The notes below the pieces were generated by a model. The model ran no database searches and was not told where the DNA came from. It saw only the letters and a list, made by a program, of their open reading frames with translations. DNA of 64,000 bases from positions 1-64,000 of the forward strand of contig CAOLNK010000005.1 of assembly GCA_948477625.1 (NCBI GenBank). Reading direction: 5' to 3'. Shown here in pieces: positions 25,818 through 34,133 of this stretch. A program made the position numbers and the translations under genes. This stretch comes from an uncultured Candidatus Saccharibacteria bacterium. Lineage in GTDB: Bacteria > Patescibacteriota > Saccharimonadia > Saccharimonadales > Saccharimonadaceae. Positions within the stretch are counted from its first letter, which is position 1; each line of letters opens with the position of its first letter.

Positions 25818-26990
25818 TTATAATTTTACTTGGTCAACACCATGCTCGCGAGCGTATTTAGCATTGTCATCGAGAATCTTCTGGTATTTTTCGACTAAAT
25901 CGTCACGTTTTTCGAGCTTAGCTACATCCATTGCCAGGTGATAACGTGAAGCGTGGTTGACGCTGAGCATCTGGAAAGGCGTAGTAGTACTACCATGTTC
26001 CTCAAAACCGTGTATGTGCAAACGGCTCGGACTAGTATACTGTGTGAGAATCTGTTGCAAAGTGGCGGGATAACCGTGGAAGTTAGCGATAATCGGACTG
26101 TCTTTGGTGAAGAGCTTCTCAAAATCGGCCAGTTTAAGCTTATTGTCAGTAGTACCGATGGCGTTGTAGGACAGCGCGGAGATATTGACGAAGCGGAACT
26201 TTTTGTTGGGAAAATCTTGACGCAGGATCTCGAGCGCTTTGATGGCTTCGCACGATACAATATCACCAGCGGCGGTTAGAACATAATCGGGGTTTTCATC
26301 AGAGGCAAAATCAAAAATGCTGGCACCACCATGACTAAATTGATCGTCGGCCTGGTGCGAATCGAGCCAGCGTGGTTGCTCGGTTTTATTGAATGTTGTA
26401 AGGTTTACAACATTTGTGGAGCGGAGCATATAAATAAAAGCAGCTTCGGCGGCAACATCATCCACTGGGAAAAGACAGTTGCTACGATTGCTGGGGAGGC
26501 TGAGTAAGGTAGAAATCAGGGCCGGAGACTGATGGGTGAAACCGTTATGATCTTGGCGCCAACAAGTGCTGGTAGACAAAAGGTTAGCTGCGGGATAAGG
26601 CGGGCGCCAGCTAACTTGGCTAGACTGGTCAAGAAACTTGAGATGTTGGAGAATTTGCGAAGTGATGATAGTGAAGAAGGCTTCATAGCTAGTCATCATG
26701 GCAGTGCCGCCAGCAATCAAATGTCCGACCATGCAGGCAAATAAAGTGTTCTCAGACAACAGTTCAACAATTCGCCCATCGAAGGCCTCGGGCAAGTCAA
26801 AATCTTGCTGTGGTAAATCCCAGGCACGGGCGGAAACTTCAAAAACTGCGTCGAGCTTATTGCTGGTGGTTTCATCTGGAGAAAAGAGGTAGAAATCTTC
26901 GTGTTTGGACATATACTCGGCCATGACGGCGCCGAGACTGCGCGCGGGAGAGAAACTTTCCTGGCCATGGTTATCGACAACATCTATCAT
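25818..26990 (-). CDS. Phosphoketolase, C-terminal half as a separate gene
   Basis: 390 residues corresponding to the pyrimidine-binding and C-terminal domains of xylulose-5-phosphate/fructose-6-phosphate phosphoketolase. Landmarks: FSPDETTSNKLDAVFE, MTSYEAFFTII, CWRQDHNGFTHQSP (a phosphoketolase hallmark), and FHGYPATLQQI followed by HIHGFEEHGSTTTPF. The ATG overlaps the stop of the N-terminal half as ATGA. The inter-domain linker found in one-piece enzymes (about 50 residues) is missing. The two products presumably assemble into one enzyme that makes acetyl phosphate and a triose or tetrose phosphate. Confidence 0.88.
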   Translation of the reverse strand: MIDVVDNHGQESFSPARSLGAVMAEYMSKHEDFYLFSPDETTSNKLDAVFEVSARAWDLPQQDFDLPEAFDGRIVELLSENTLFACMVGHLIAGGTAMMTSYEAFFTIITSQILQHLKFLDQSSQVSWRPPYPAANLLSTSTCWRQDHNGFTHQSPALISTLLSLPSNRSNCLFPVDDVAAEAAFIYMLRSTNVVNLTTFNKTEQPRWLDSHQADDQFSHGGASIFDFASDENPDYVLTAAGDIVSCEAIKALEILRQDFPNKKFRFVNISALSYNAIGTTDNKLKLADFEKLFTKDSPIIANFHGYPATLQQILTQYTSPSRLHIHGFEEHGSTTTPFQMLSVNHASRYHLAMDVAKLEKRDDLVEKYQKILDDNAKYAREHGVDQVKL

Positions 26991-28072
26991 AGAGTGAATC
27001 CTTTCTCAGGGTTAAACAGTTCAGCGAAATGGTAGCTTTCGAGCCAGCTCTGAAGGGTTTTAAGCTCGGCAGGGTTAATCTTGGCTTCGGGGAGCGGAAT
27101 CTGATGTGCCAAAAAGTTACCGGCGACTTTATGACCATCAACCTCTTTGGGACCAGTGGCACCTTTTTCGGTGCGGAGCACGAGGAAAGGATGTTCGTAT
27201 TTGGCAGATTGCTCGAGGGCAGCCTGGAAGACTTCGGGGCTATCACCCTTGATAGCAATTGGCGTATAGCCAAAGCCACGGATGAGCTCGTGCAATTCGC
27301 GCTCAGACTTGCGAGCATAAAGTGTGGGTGCAGAAATCTTATAACCATTGAGGTGCAAAATTGGGATTACCTGACCGTGAGCACGATGGTTGCCGACCAA
27401 CTTTACCAAATTGAGTGAGGATAATGCGGTAGCGGTTTCTAATTCCCCGTCACCTAACATTACGGCGACGGTGCGCTCGGGGTGACCCAAAACATAACCA
27501 TAAGCTGCGCCTAGGGCATAGCCCAGTTCCCCACCTTCACAAATGACGCCAGGAGTGAACGGGCTAGCATGGGAAGGGAATCCTTCGGGCCAAGAAAAAT
27601 TGCGACAAAGATATTTGATACCTTCGACATCACGCGTAGCCTTAGGGTCGACTTTTTCTAAATCACCATCAATAAACAGGTTAGCTTGCAAAGCCGGAAA
27701 ACCATGGCCAGGGCCAAGCACAAAGGAAAAATTTGGGTCAACCACGCTAGTGTCAATGTCTTGCTCTTTATCCTCGACTAACTTGGCACCAACGGCAAAA
27801 GGATTGATGGGCTGCGTAGTCTTGGTGGGCTTGGTAATTGGACGATTAACTTGCTCATCTTTACTAAAATAGGCGCGCAAGTTAGCATAAGCAACGTTAA
27901 TACCGTGGCAAGTGCCCCAGTGCCCAAGCAGGCGCGGCTTGATATCATCTGGTGTGAGCGGTTCATTTAAAAGAAAATCGCTCTGCAAAAATAACTGTGC
28001 TACTACAAGATAATCGCAAGCACGGACGCGACGGCCGATGCGAGCAAGCACTTTCCCATCATGACTCTTCAT
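26987..28072 (-). CDS. Phosphoketolase, N-terminal (thiamine-diphosphate) half
   Basis: 361 residues matching the N-terminal half of phosphoketolase: YLVVAQLFLQSDFLL, LLGHWGTCHGINVAYANL, GPGHGFPALQANLF, GDGELETATALSSLNL near 205 (the thiamine-diphosphate/Mg motif), and HLNGYKISAPT. It ends at a TGA that overlaps the start of the C-terminal half. TACAAT lies about 8 bp before the ATG, so the two-gene mRNA looks leaderless. The division falls at the domain boundary, which argues for a stable split rather than random decay. Confidence 0.88.
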   Translation of the reverse strand: MKSHDGKVLARIGRRVRACDYLVVAQLFLQSDFLLNEPLTPDDIKPRLLGHWGTCHGINVAYANLRAYFSKDEQVNRPITKPTKTTQPINPFAVGAKLVEDKEQDIDTSVVDPNFSFVLGPGHGFPALQANLFIDGDLEKVDPKATRDVEGIKYLCRNFSWPEGFPSHASPFTPGVICEGGELGYALGAAYGYVLGHPERTVAVMLGDGELETATALSSLNLVKLVGNHRAHGQVIPILHLNGYKISAPTLYARKSERELHELIRGFGYTPIAIKGDSPEVFQAALEQSAKYEHPFLVLRTEKGATGPKEVDGHKVAGNFLAHQIPLPEAKINPAELKTLQSWLESYHFAELFNPEKGFTL

Positions 28073-28123
28073 ATATATTATTGTAGCACTGTTTAGCGCT
28101 AGCGCAAAGAGTTCACAAGAAAA

Positions 28124-28642
28124 TTATTGATGTTTGACTTTGACCATAGCGGCACGAATCACGGCGCCGTCGTACATATAGCCGGGGCGGAGAGTTTCGG
28201 CAATGACTTCGGTATCACCTTCATCATCTTCGACCGAGATTGCTTCGTGCAAATCTGGGTTGAACTCAACGCCAGGAGTAGATTCAATTTGTGTGAGACC
28301 AAGGCCTTGCAGAGTCTTGTCTAGGCTCTTGCGCAAGGGAGAGAGTTGCTCGGAATAAGCGTCAATGGCGCGCGAAAAATCGTCTACCAGTGGCAGAAAC
28401 TTGGTAACAGTGGCATACTTGGCGGCGGCCATGGCCTGAGATTTTTGCACTTCCACTTGCTTGCGGAAATTCTCAAAATCGGCGCGGGTGCGCTGGAGAT
28501 CATTTGTTAGCTCGGCTAGGGCAGCTTCGGTGGCGTTGGGGGCAGTGGACTCAGCAACTGGGATTTCTCCGACAACGTTTTCCTGAGCGACAACTGGCTC
28601 TTCGGGATTGGCGTCTTGAACTTCGACTTTGGCTTTTTTCAT
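28124..28642 (-). CDS. grpE: GrpE nucleotide exchange factor
   Basis: 172 residues: an acidic variable N-terminus, a long helix (TRADFENFRKQVEVQK), the ALPPLVDDFSRAI-like segment (FLPLVDDFSRAIDAY), and the beta-domain signature LHEAISV...VIAETLRPGYMYDGAVIRAAMVKV. It promotes ADP release from DnaK. AAGGAGG precedes the ATG and the gene lies 15 bp after hrcA in one operon. dnaK and dnaJ are not adjacent. Confidence 0.95.
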   Translation of the reverse strand: MKKAKVEVQDANPEEPVVAQENVVGEIPVAESTAPNATEAALAELTNDLQRTRADFENFRKQVEVQKSQAMAAAKYATVTKFLPLVDDFSRAIDAYSEQLSPLRKSLDKTLQGLGLTQIESTPGVEFNPDLHEAISVEDDEGDTEVIAETLRPGYMYDGAVIRAAMVKVKHQ

Positions 28643-28657
28643 CTTTTTCCTCCTTGG

Positions 28658-29410
28658 TTATTTTAGGGCTAATGCGGTTTCGAGCATGCCGCCGGCTTGG
28701 CGCACAAGTGACATGACTTTGGCGTAGTTTTGGCGAGTAGGACCAAGAACGCCGATATAACTGCGGTCAGAATAAGGCGAGCGGAAACGGCTAATAATCA
28801 AGGAGACTTGGGAAGTCTTGCCAATGGGGTTTTCTTGACCGATGAAAATATTAAGCGGCTGGCCGGGAGCAGCTTCACGAAGCCAAGGTTCAAGATTATC
28901 CAGCAACTTAGCCACGGCCTGCACGCGCTGGTTGTCTAAGAACTCGGGCTGAGTGAAGAGTCGAGCAATACCAGACATGTATAATTGATCGCCAATAGTG
29001 GCGAGGCCAAGGTTACCAGTGAGCTCAACCAGCGAATCAACGGCGCCACGAATGGCATAATCAGCACGCTCTTGCGAACTAATACGCACCTCGAGTACGC
29101 GATTGCTACGTTCCAGAGGTTTGTCGTCACGTGCTCCGAACATCTGCTCAACATTAGATACATGCTCGGGCTGTTCAGCTAGAGTGTTAACATAGTAGCG
29201 ATAGCCAGCATCAGTTGGCACGCGACCAGCAGAGGTGTGGGGCTGAGCAATCAAACCGTATTCCTCCAGGCGAGCCATTTCTGCCCGGATAGTCGCGGAA
29301 GAAACATTAAAAAGCTTAGCCAAGGTGATACTACCAACTGGAGTGGCAACTTCGGCATATTCTTCAATGATAGCGAAGAGGATTTCCTCTTGGCGTTTGC
29401 TGAGATTCAT
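28658..29410 (-). CDS. hrcA: Heat-inducible transcription repressor HrcA
   Basis: 250 residues from the ATG at 29410 (MNLSKRQEEIL); an upstream ATG at 29434 would lie inside the operator. A winged helix covers about 1-75 (TPVGSITLAKLFNVSSATIRAEMARLEEYGL, then SAGRVPTDAGYRYYV) and a GAF-like core follows, ending GGMLETALALK. It represses chaperone genes by binding CIRCE. The TATAAT box ends 6 bp before the ATG, so the transcript is leaderless and the CIRCE element just upstream should block it directly (autoregulation). Confidence 0.95.
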   Translation of the reverse strand: MNLSKRQEEILFAIIEEYAEVATPVGSITLAKLFNVSSATIRAEMARLEEYGLIAQPHTSAGRVPTDAGYRYYVNTLAEQPEHVSNVEQMFGARDDKPLERSNRVLEVRISSQERADYAIRGAVDSLVELTGNLGLATIGDQLYMSGIARLFTQPEFLDNQRVQAVAKLLDNLEPWLREAAPGQPLNIFIGQENPIGKTSQVSLIISRFRSPYSDRSYIGVLGPTRQNYAKVMSLVRQAGGMLETALALK

Positions 29411-29427
29411 AAGTATATTATATATGA

Positions 29428-29454
29428 TTAGCACTCATTTGGCAAGACTGCTAT
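29428..29454. promoter_or_regulatory. CIRCE operator upstream of hrcA
   Basis: TTAGCACTC (29428-29436), 9 bp, GACTGCTAT (29446-29454). One arm is exact and the other has two mismatches to GAGTGCTAA. It sits directly upstream of the hrcA -10 box. Confidence 0.88.
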
Positions 29455-29571
29455 TTTGTGCTTTTATCCACTGGTTTTACACAGCAATTCTAGTATTTTT
29501 CCACAGGTTATACACAAGTTTTCCACAGAGTAATTTGTAATTCCCTATCTAGTATGTGGTATAATGCGTTT

Positions 29572-30210
29572 ATGGAAGAGCAGCTACAAACAATTAAGAA
29601 ATGGCTCGGTACGGGCAGTATCAATATCTTTGGCTTGCCGATGAGTGGCAAGGACACTGTTGGCGTAAGGTTGGCAGAAGCATTGAATGGCAAATTCTTG
29701 TCCTCAGGCTTGATTGTGCGAGCGCTAGAAAAATCAACTAATCAAGATATCACCGGTAATGGTAAATTGATGCCACAAAACCTGTTTTATGATTGGGTGT
29801 TACCATATTTTGAGAAGAAAGAACTTTGGGAATATCCACTGATTTTGTCTTCGATTGGGCGGTGGAATGGCGAAGAAGACCAAGTGATGAGTGTGGCAAG
29901 GTCAAGCGGGCATCCGATTAAAGCCGTGGTGATGTTGCAACTTTCGGAACAAGACGCAATTGAACGCTGGGAGGCGGCAAAACTCCTGAATGACCGTGGC
30001 TTGCGAGCAGACGATGCAAATCCAGAAATATTCCAAACCCGAATCAATGAATTCCGCGAAAAGACCGTTCCCGTGTTGCGGCATTACCAAGAGTTAGGGC
30101 TTCTTGTGCCGGTGAAGGCTGATGCCCCGCGCGACCAAGTCTTTGCGAATGTGATAGAGGCGTTGGCGAGCTTTGCGAGCCGCGCGGGCAATTTCGCGAC
30201 GGAATTGTAG
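29572..30210 (+). CDS. Adenylate-kinase-like nucleoside monophosphate kinase
   Basis: 212 residues from the ATG at 29572, chosen because TATAAT ends about 6 bp upstream (leaderless). P-loop GLPMSGKDTVG near 21-31; a mid-region with RWNGEEDQV; and NDRGLRADDANPEIFQTRI near 140, matching the R-x-DD lid/arginine region of adenylate kinases that lack the zinc LID. It probably transfers phosphate between NTP and NMP. The usual GxPxSGKxT becomes GxPxSGKDT, a variant seen in adenylate-kinase-like proteins. Its last 117 bp overlap the convergent lamin-tail gene. Confidence 0.75.
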   Translation: MEEQLQTIKKWLGTGSINIFGLPMSGKDTVGVRLAEALNGKFLSSGLIVRALEKSTNQDITGNGKLMPQNLFYDWVLPYFEKKELWEYPLILSSIGRWNGEEDQVMSVARSSGHPIKAVVMLQLSEQDAIERWEAAKLLNDRGLRADDANPEIFQTRINEFREKTVPVLRHYQELGLLVPVKADAPRDQVFANVIEALASFASRAGNFATEL

Positions 30211-31710
30211 AACTATATAAACTACACCGATTGAGACCAGCAGAAATACAATACTAAAAGCAACAAAGGTGGTTTTGCTGGAATAGGTGGTGGGGACGAG
30301 GGCATAACCGGCACCGTCGTTTTCGGCTTTGATTTTGCGACAACGGTTAGTTTCAGGATTGCGTTCGTAACCTTCGGCGCAAGGTTTAGGCTCGCTAGCA
30401 CCAGATTCGATATTTTTGCAACGCCCAGTGAGGGGGTTGCGGTATTTCCCTTCTGGGCATTCGCCGGTTGTCCTGGAAGCCGTTGTGACTTTGATGCAGT
30501 TACCAGTGGCGGGATTGATAACTTTACCAGCAGGACAGGTGCGAAACTCTTGATAGGCATTAGTTTTGCCCGGAGTTTGAGCGTAAGTAAAATCCCAAGA
30601 TTCAGAACCGTCAACGTCAATAAACTTGGCGTAAGCGACGGATTTCTTTTGACCATGAGGATATACCAGAATATCTAATACGGCTTCATCAGTATCAAGC
30701 AGTTCGATTTCATTGGAAGAACTTGGATTCTTGGTAAGCGAAAAACTAGGAATAAGCTTGCCAGGATAGACCACAAAATAACTATCAGCAGAAATTGTGC
30801 CGATGAGTGGATAAACTTTTTTCTTATAACTTAATGTACAACCTTCTAGACTGATACTTTGGTCAGTAGCGTTGTAGAGCTCAATGTATTGCTCAGAGGC
30901 ATCTTCAGTATAGTATGATAGAACTTCGGTAAACTCAAGGCCGCGACAAGTTGAAGTAGGTTGCGTTTCGGAAGAGTCGTCAAAATCAGTGCCCGGAGTA
31001 GTGTCTGACGGGATTTCTTCTGGGTCAGGCGGAACTAGTAAGGTGGGAGAATCTGGATTGTAGTGTGGTTGATAATCAGAGTAATCATGAGTGAAGTCCC
31101 CCGAGGCGTTGCGCACTAATGTAGAGGGCTTTTTACCATTAAACACCGTAACACAGCCTTCGTCTTTGGACCAGCAAACTTGGTCCACGACTTCGTCATG
31201 ATACAGAACTTCGAGCCGCGCGTTAGACATGGCAAGGGTGGTAGTATAGACTGCCTCGGCTTCGGAGCTATTAGCCGTGCGTGCCAAACGTAAGAGGAGA
31301 AACTCGCCGACCATGGAACTCCCCTCAGAAAAGTCAAGTAGGGTAGTCTGCTTGCCGCTAGAATTAACATAGCGGAGCGAATAGCCGGCGAGCGAAAGTG
31401 AAGCGTCGGTAGTGTTTTGGAGTTCGATGAATTCGCCGACGTCGCGAGTTCCATCCACGGTGTAGCCTGGGTTGATAGCTCTAATGATAAGCGCACTGGA
31501 AAGTTTAGGTAGTTCGATAAGCTCAGATTTAGAATCGGAAATGATTTCGTTTGTGCTAATTTGTGGCTCTGATGTTTCCGGAACAATTTCTGAATTAGCA
31601 GAAGCAATAATCGGAGGAATAATATTTATGGTATTTTGAGTGCTCAGACTGATTAGTAGCAAAAAACCGAGCAAAGTTTTTATGCTTAAATAGGGTGTTA
31701 TTTTCTTCAT
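30094..31710 (-). CDS. Lamin-tail-domain surface protein
   Basis: 538 residues from the ATG at 31710; a TACACT -10 lies 7-8 bp upstream and an ATG at 31821 is rejected as it precedes the promoter. Signal peptide about 1-30. Two lamin-tail (LTD) domains: GEFIELQNTTDASLSLAGYS and later EQYIELYNATDQSISLEGC. Between them is an acidic Pro/Thr spacer. Near the end are three Cys-containing repeats (CPAGKVINPATGNC, CPEGKYRNPLTGRC, CAEGYERNPETNRC), then a membrane helix (about 485-508) and a basic tail. A cell-surface protein; LTDs often bind DNA or other ligands, but the ligand here is unknown. Confidence 0.85.
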   Translation of the reverse strand: MKKITPYLSIKTLLGFLLLISLSTQNTINIIPPIIASANSEIVPETSEPQISTNEIISDSKSELIELPKLSSALIIRAINPGYTVDGTRDVGEFIELQNTTDASLSLAGYSLRYVNSSGKQTTLLDFSEGSSMVGEFLLLRLARTANSSEAEAVYTTTLAMSNARLEVLYHDEVVDQVCWSKDEGCVTVFNGKKPSTLVRNASGDFTHDYSDYQPHYNPDSPTLLVPPDPEEIPSDTTPGTDFDDSSETQPTSTCRGLEFTEVLSYYTEDASEQYIELYNATDQSISLEGCTLSYKKKVYPLIGTISADSYFVVYPGKLIPSFSLTKNPSSSNEIELLDTDEAVLDILVYPHGQKKSVAYAKFIDVDGSESWDFTYAQTPGKTNAYQEFRTCPAGKVINPATGNCIKVTTASRTTGECPEGKYRNPLTGRCKNIESGASEPKPCAEGYERNPETNRCRKIKAENDGAGYALVPTTYSSKTTFVAFSIVFLLVSIGVVYIVLQFRREIARAARKARQRLYHIRKDLVARGISLHRHKKP

Positions 31711-31770
31711 GACGGGAGTGTAGCACAAATTTGAAAAAATTAGCAAGCATAAGTGTGATATAATTTGAGT

Positions 31771-32463
31771 ATGGAGATGGTCATTCCCTATAGTGAGGTG
31801 TTTTTGGCCGCCGTGATTCATGCGACTTTGCAGCTAGAACTCGGTGCTTTGTTGTTGTTATATCATGCTAGTATTGGCAAACATGTGCGCAAAAAAACCA
31901 AGCATTTGGTAAGTAGTTATATTTCTGGAATTGGAACTTTGATTTTGCTGGGATTGGCGGCGGTAGCGTTTGTCTTTGACCGTTATTTTGGCAAGGCATT
32001 GTATGCCGAAGAGTTGATGATTATCGTGGGAATGCTAGTAGCGCTTGCAGCTGCATCGTGGATGTTTTATTATCGTCGTGGGCGGAGCACGGAATTATGG
32101 CTGCCCCGTAGTGTGGCGAGATTTATCGACAAGCGAGCAAAACTAACCAATAGTAATACCGAAGCATTTTCTCTAGGATTACTCACGAGTCTAGCAGAAA
32201 TGCCATTTACTTTGATTTTACTAGTGGTGGCTGCCAATAGTATTTTAGATTTGCCATATTTACATCAGTTGCTTGCTGTAACAGGATATACGATTATCGC
32301 AATCTTGCCGTCAGTGATTTTGCGTTTGGCAATCCGCAAAGGGCAGACGGTAGTAGATATTCAACGGTGGCGAGTGAAGCACAAAACCTTCTTCCGCGTG
32401 TTGACTGGTGTTGGATTCTTAGTACTGGCGTTCTTTATCTTTTCATTTGAGGTACTATCGTGA
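31771..32463 (+). CDS. Six-TM integral membrane protein, unknown function
   Basis: 230 residues from the ATG at 31771, where TATAAT ends about 8 bp upstream. About six hydrophobic helices; no charged catalytic motif stands out. The region AEMPFTLILLVVAANS contains a polar/acidic break in a helix. The stop overlaps the next ATG by one base (TGATG). Family not recognised. Confidence 0.6.
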   Translation: MEMVIPYSEVFLAAVIHATLQLELGALLLLYHASIGKHVRKKTKHLVSSYISGIGTLILLGLAAVAFVFDRYFGKALYAEELMIIVGMLVALAAASWMFYYRRGRSTELWLPRSVARFIDKRAKLTNSNTEAFSLGLLTSLAEMPFTLILLVVAANSILDLPYLHQLLAVTGYTIIAILPSVILRLAIRKGQTVVDIQRWRVKHKTFFRVLTGVGFLVLAFFIFSFEVLS

Positions 32464-32747
32464 TGCAAAAGCAAAATATAATTAAGCGCAAGCCCAAAAA
32501 ACCTGCAACTTTTACTTTTGATGAAGAAAAGTTGAAAGTGGAAATTTTAGCAGAAGCGAAAAAGTTACACATCGCCGAAAGCACAGCCGAAATGATGGCT
32601 GGAAAAGTTGTAGCAAATGTGTCTAAGTGGGCTAAGAAGCGAGCGGTAGTGACTTTGGATGATATTAATCGGCGAGTGGCAACGGAAATGACAAAGTATA
32701 GTGCAGATTTGTCTTATGTTTATCAAAATCGTGGTAAAATAATATAA
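32463..32747 (+). CDS. Small ATP-cone-like protein
   Basis: 94 residues, basic N-terminus followed by an all-helical domain whose end (VVTLDDINRRVATEM, then LSYVYQNRGK) resembles the last helices of an ATP-cone domain (as in NrdR or ribonucleotide reductase). It is translationally coupled to the membrane protein upstream. The ATP-cone resemblance is weak and rests on pattern only. Confidence 0.45.
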   Translation: MQKQNIIKRKPKKPATFTFDEEKLKVEILAEAKKLHIAESTAEMMAGKVVANVSKWAKKRAVVTLDDINRRVATEMTKYSADLSYVYQNRGKII

Positions 32748-32766
32748 ATATGGTGGGCAAGAACTA

Positions 32767-34131
32767 ATGGCAAGATGCGATTATCAGTACCTAGTGGTCG
32801 GTAGCGGTGCGGCTGGCAGTGCAGCGGCCTTGATGGCTGCTGGTATGGGTTTTCGTACGGCGATTGTAGAAGCAGACCGCTGGGGGGGTACTACTTTGAA
32901 CTATCGTGATATCCCCTACGGCGCGGCGCTAGGCTTTGGCCAACTGTATGCTGAGGCTGTGGCGGGTTCGCGCTTCGGTATGTCGAGCACGACTTTGCGT
33001 TATAACTATCCGACGGTTTTGAATTGGCAAGCCGCAGCAGTACGACGCGCGGGCGGTGGGAGCCGCAAGGTGTTTGAAAACGCAGGGATTGATTGTTATC
33101 ATGGTTTTGCACAGTTTATCAGTTCACACGAAATTGCAGTAGGCAAACAGCAAATCAGTAGCGAGAAATTTTTGATTGCTACTGGTACAAATATTGCGAT
33201 AAACGGGATTTCTGGAATTGACACAGTGAATTGTTGGTCACCAGACACAGCCCTAAGAATGGCAAAACTGCCGAAAGTAATTGGTGTGATCGGTGGTGGT
33301 TCAACTGGATGTGAGCTGGCAGAGTATTTCTCTTCTTTGGGCGTAAGCGTGGTCTTAGCGGAAGCACAAGACCGTTTATTGCCACGTGAGGACCCCGAAG
33401 TAAGCGAGGTAATGGAAAAGCATTTGAAAGACCGTTTTGGCGTGAAGATCTTATTAAGCTCACGTGTGATTGCGTTACAGCAGGATTCTGGCGGGCAACA
33501 GATAATCTTTATTCGTGGTGGTCAGGAAAAATCAGTGCGCGTGCAGGCTATTGTACTAGCTACGACCCCGGAGCCAACCACGGATATTGGATTAGAAAAT
33601 GCTGGCGTGAAGTTTTCTTATCACGGGATTGATGTAAACCAGAACCTGCGAACTTCGAATGGTCATATTTGGGCGGCCGGAGATATAATTGGTGGCGAAA
33701 GTTCGACGGAAAAAGCAACTTATGAAGGCAAGTTGGCGACTTTGAACGCGCTAAAGGGCACGGGCAATGTGGTGAATTATACTGGCTTTGTGCGGATGAC
33801 AAATACTTTGCCACGGGTGGCAAAAGTAGGATTGAATGAAATTGAGTGCGCGCAAATTAAGCAGAAGCATAAGTCAGCCATTGTGCCGTTGGATGCGATT
33901 AGCGCGGCAAATATGAATGATTTTCGGGCGGGTTTTGTAAAGTTATTGATAAACTCGAGAATGCAAGTAATTGGTGCGACGGTGGTATCGCCTGAAGCGG
34001 ATTTGGTAATTCAGGAGATTGTGCTTGCGATTCGAAGTGGCTTGAAAGTGGAAGAACTAGCAGGTACGCCACATGTGGCTACAGGATGGGCTGAAGCCGT
34101 GCGCATGGCGGCACGAGAATTAGCACAATAA
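32767..34131 (+). CDS. Disulfide-less pyridine nucleotide oxidoreductase-like flavoprotein
   Basis: 454 residues with the fold of dihydrolipoamide dehydrogenase/mercuric reductase: FAD-binding GSGAAGSAAALMAA near 12, an NAD-binding GGGSTGCELAEYFSSLG near 178, GHIWAAGDIIGG near 298, and a dimerisation domain at the C-terminus. The redox motif GGTCxNxGCxPSK is replaced by GGTTLNYRDIPYG, so both catalytic cysteines are gone. The C-terminal HPHPTLSE site reads GTPHVATGWAEAV. It likely binds FAD and NAD(P)H but cannot do disulfide chemistry; an NADH oxidase or transhydrogenase-like role is possible. Confidence 0.8.
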   Translation: MARCDYQYLVVGSGAAGSAAALMAAGMGFRTAIVEADRWGGTTLNYRDIPYGAALGFGQLYAEAVAGSRFGMSSTTLRYNYPTVLNWQAAAVRRAGGGSRKVFENAGIDCYHGFAQFISSHEIAVGKQQISSEKFLIATGTNIAINGISGIDTVNCWSPDTALRMAKLPKVIGVIGGGSTGCELAEYFSSLGVSVVLAEAQDRLLPREDPEVSEVMEKHLKDRFGVKILLSSRVIALQQDSGGQQIIFIRGGQEKSVRVQAIVLATTPEPTTDIGLENAGVKFSYHGIDVNQNLRTSNGHIWAAGDIIGGESSTEKATYEGKLATLNALKGTGNVVNYTGFVRMTNTLPRVAKVGLNEIECAQIKQKHKSAIVPLDAISAANMNDFRAGFVKLLINSRMQVIGATVVSPEADLVIQEIVLAIRSGLKVEELAGTPHVATGWAEAVRMAARELAQ

Positions 34132-34133
34132 AT

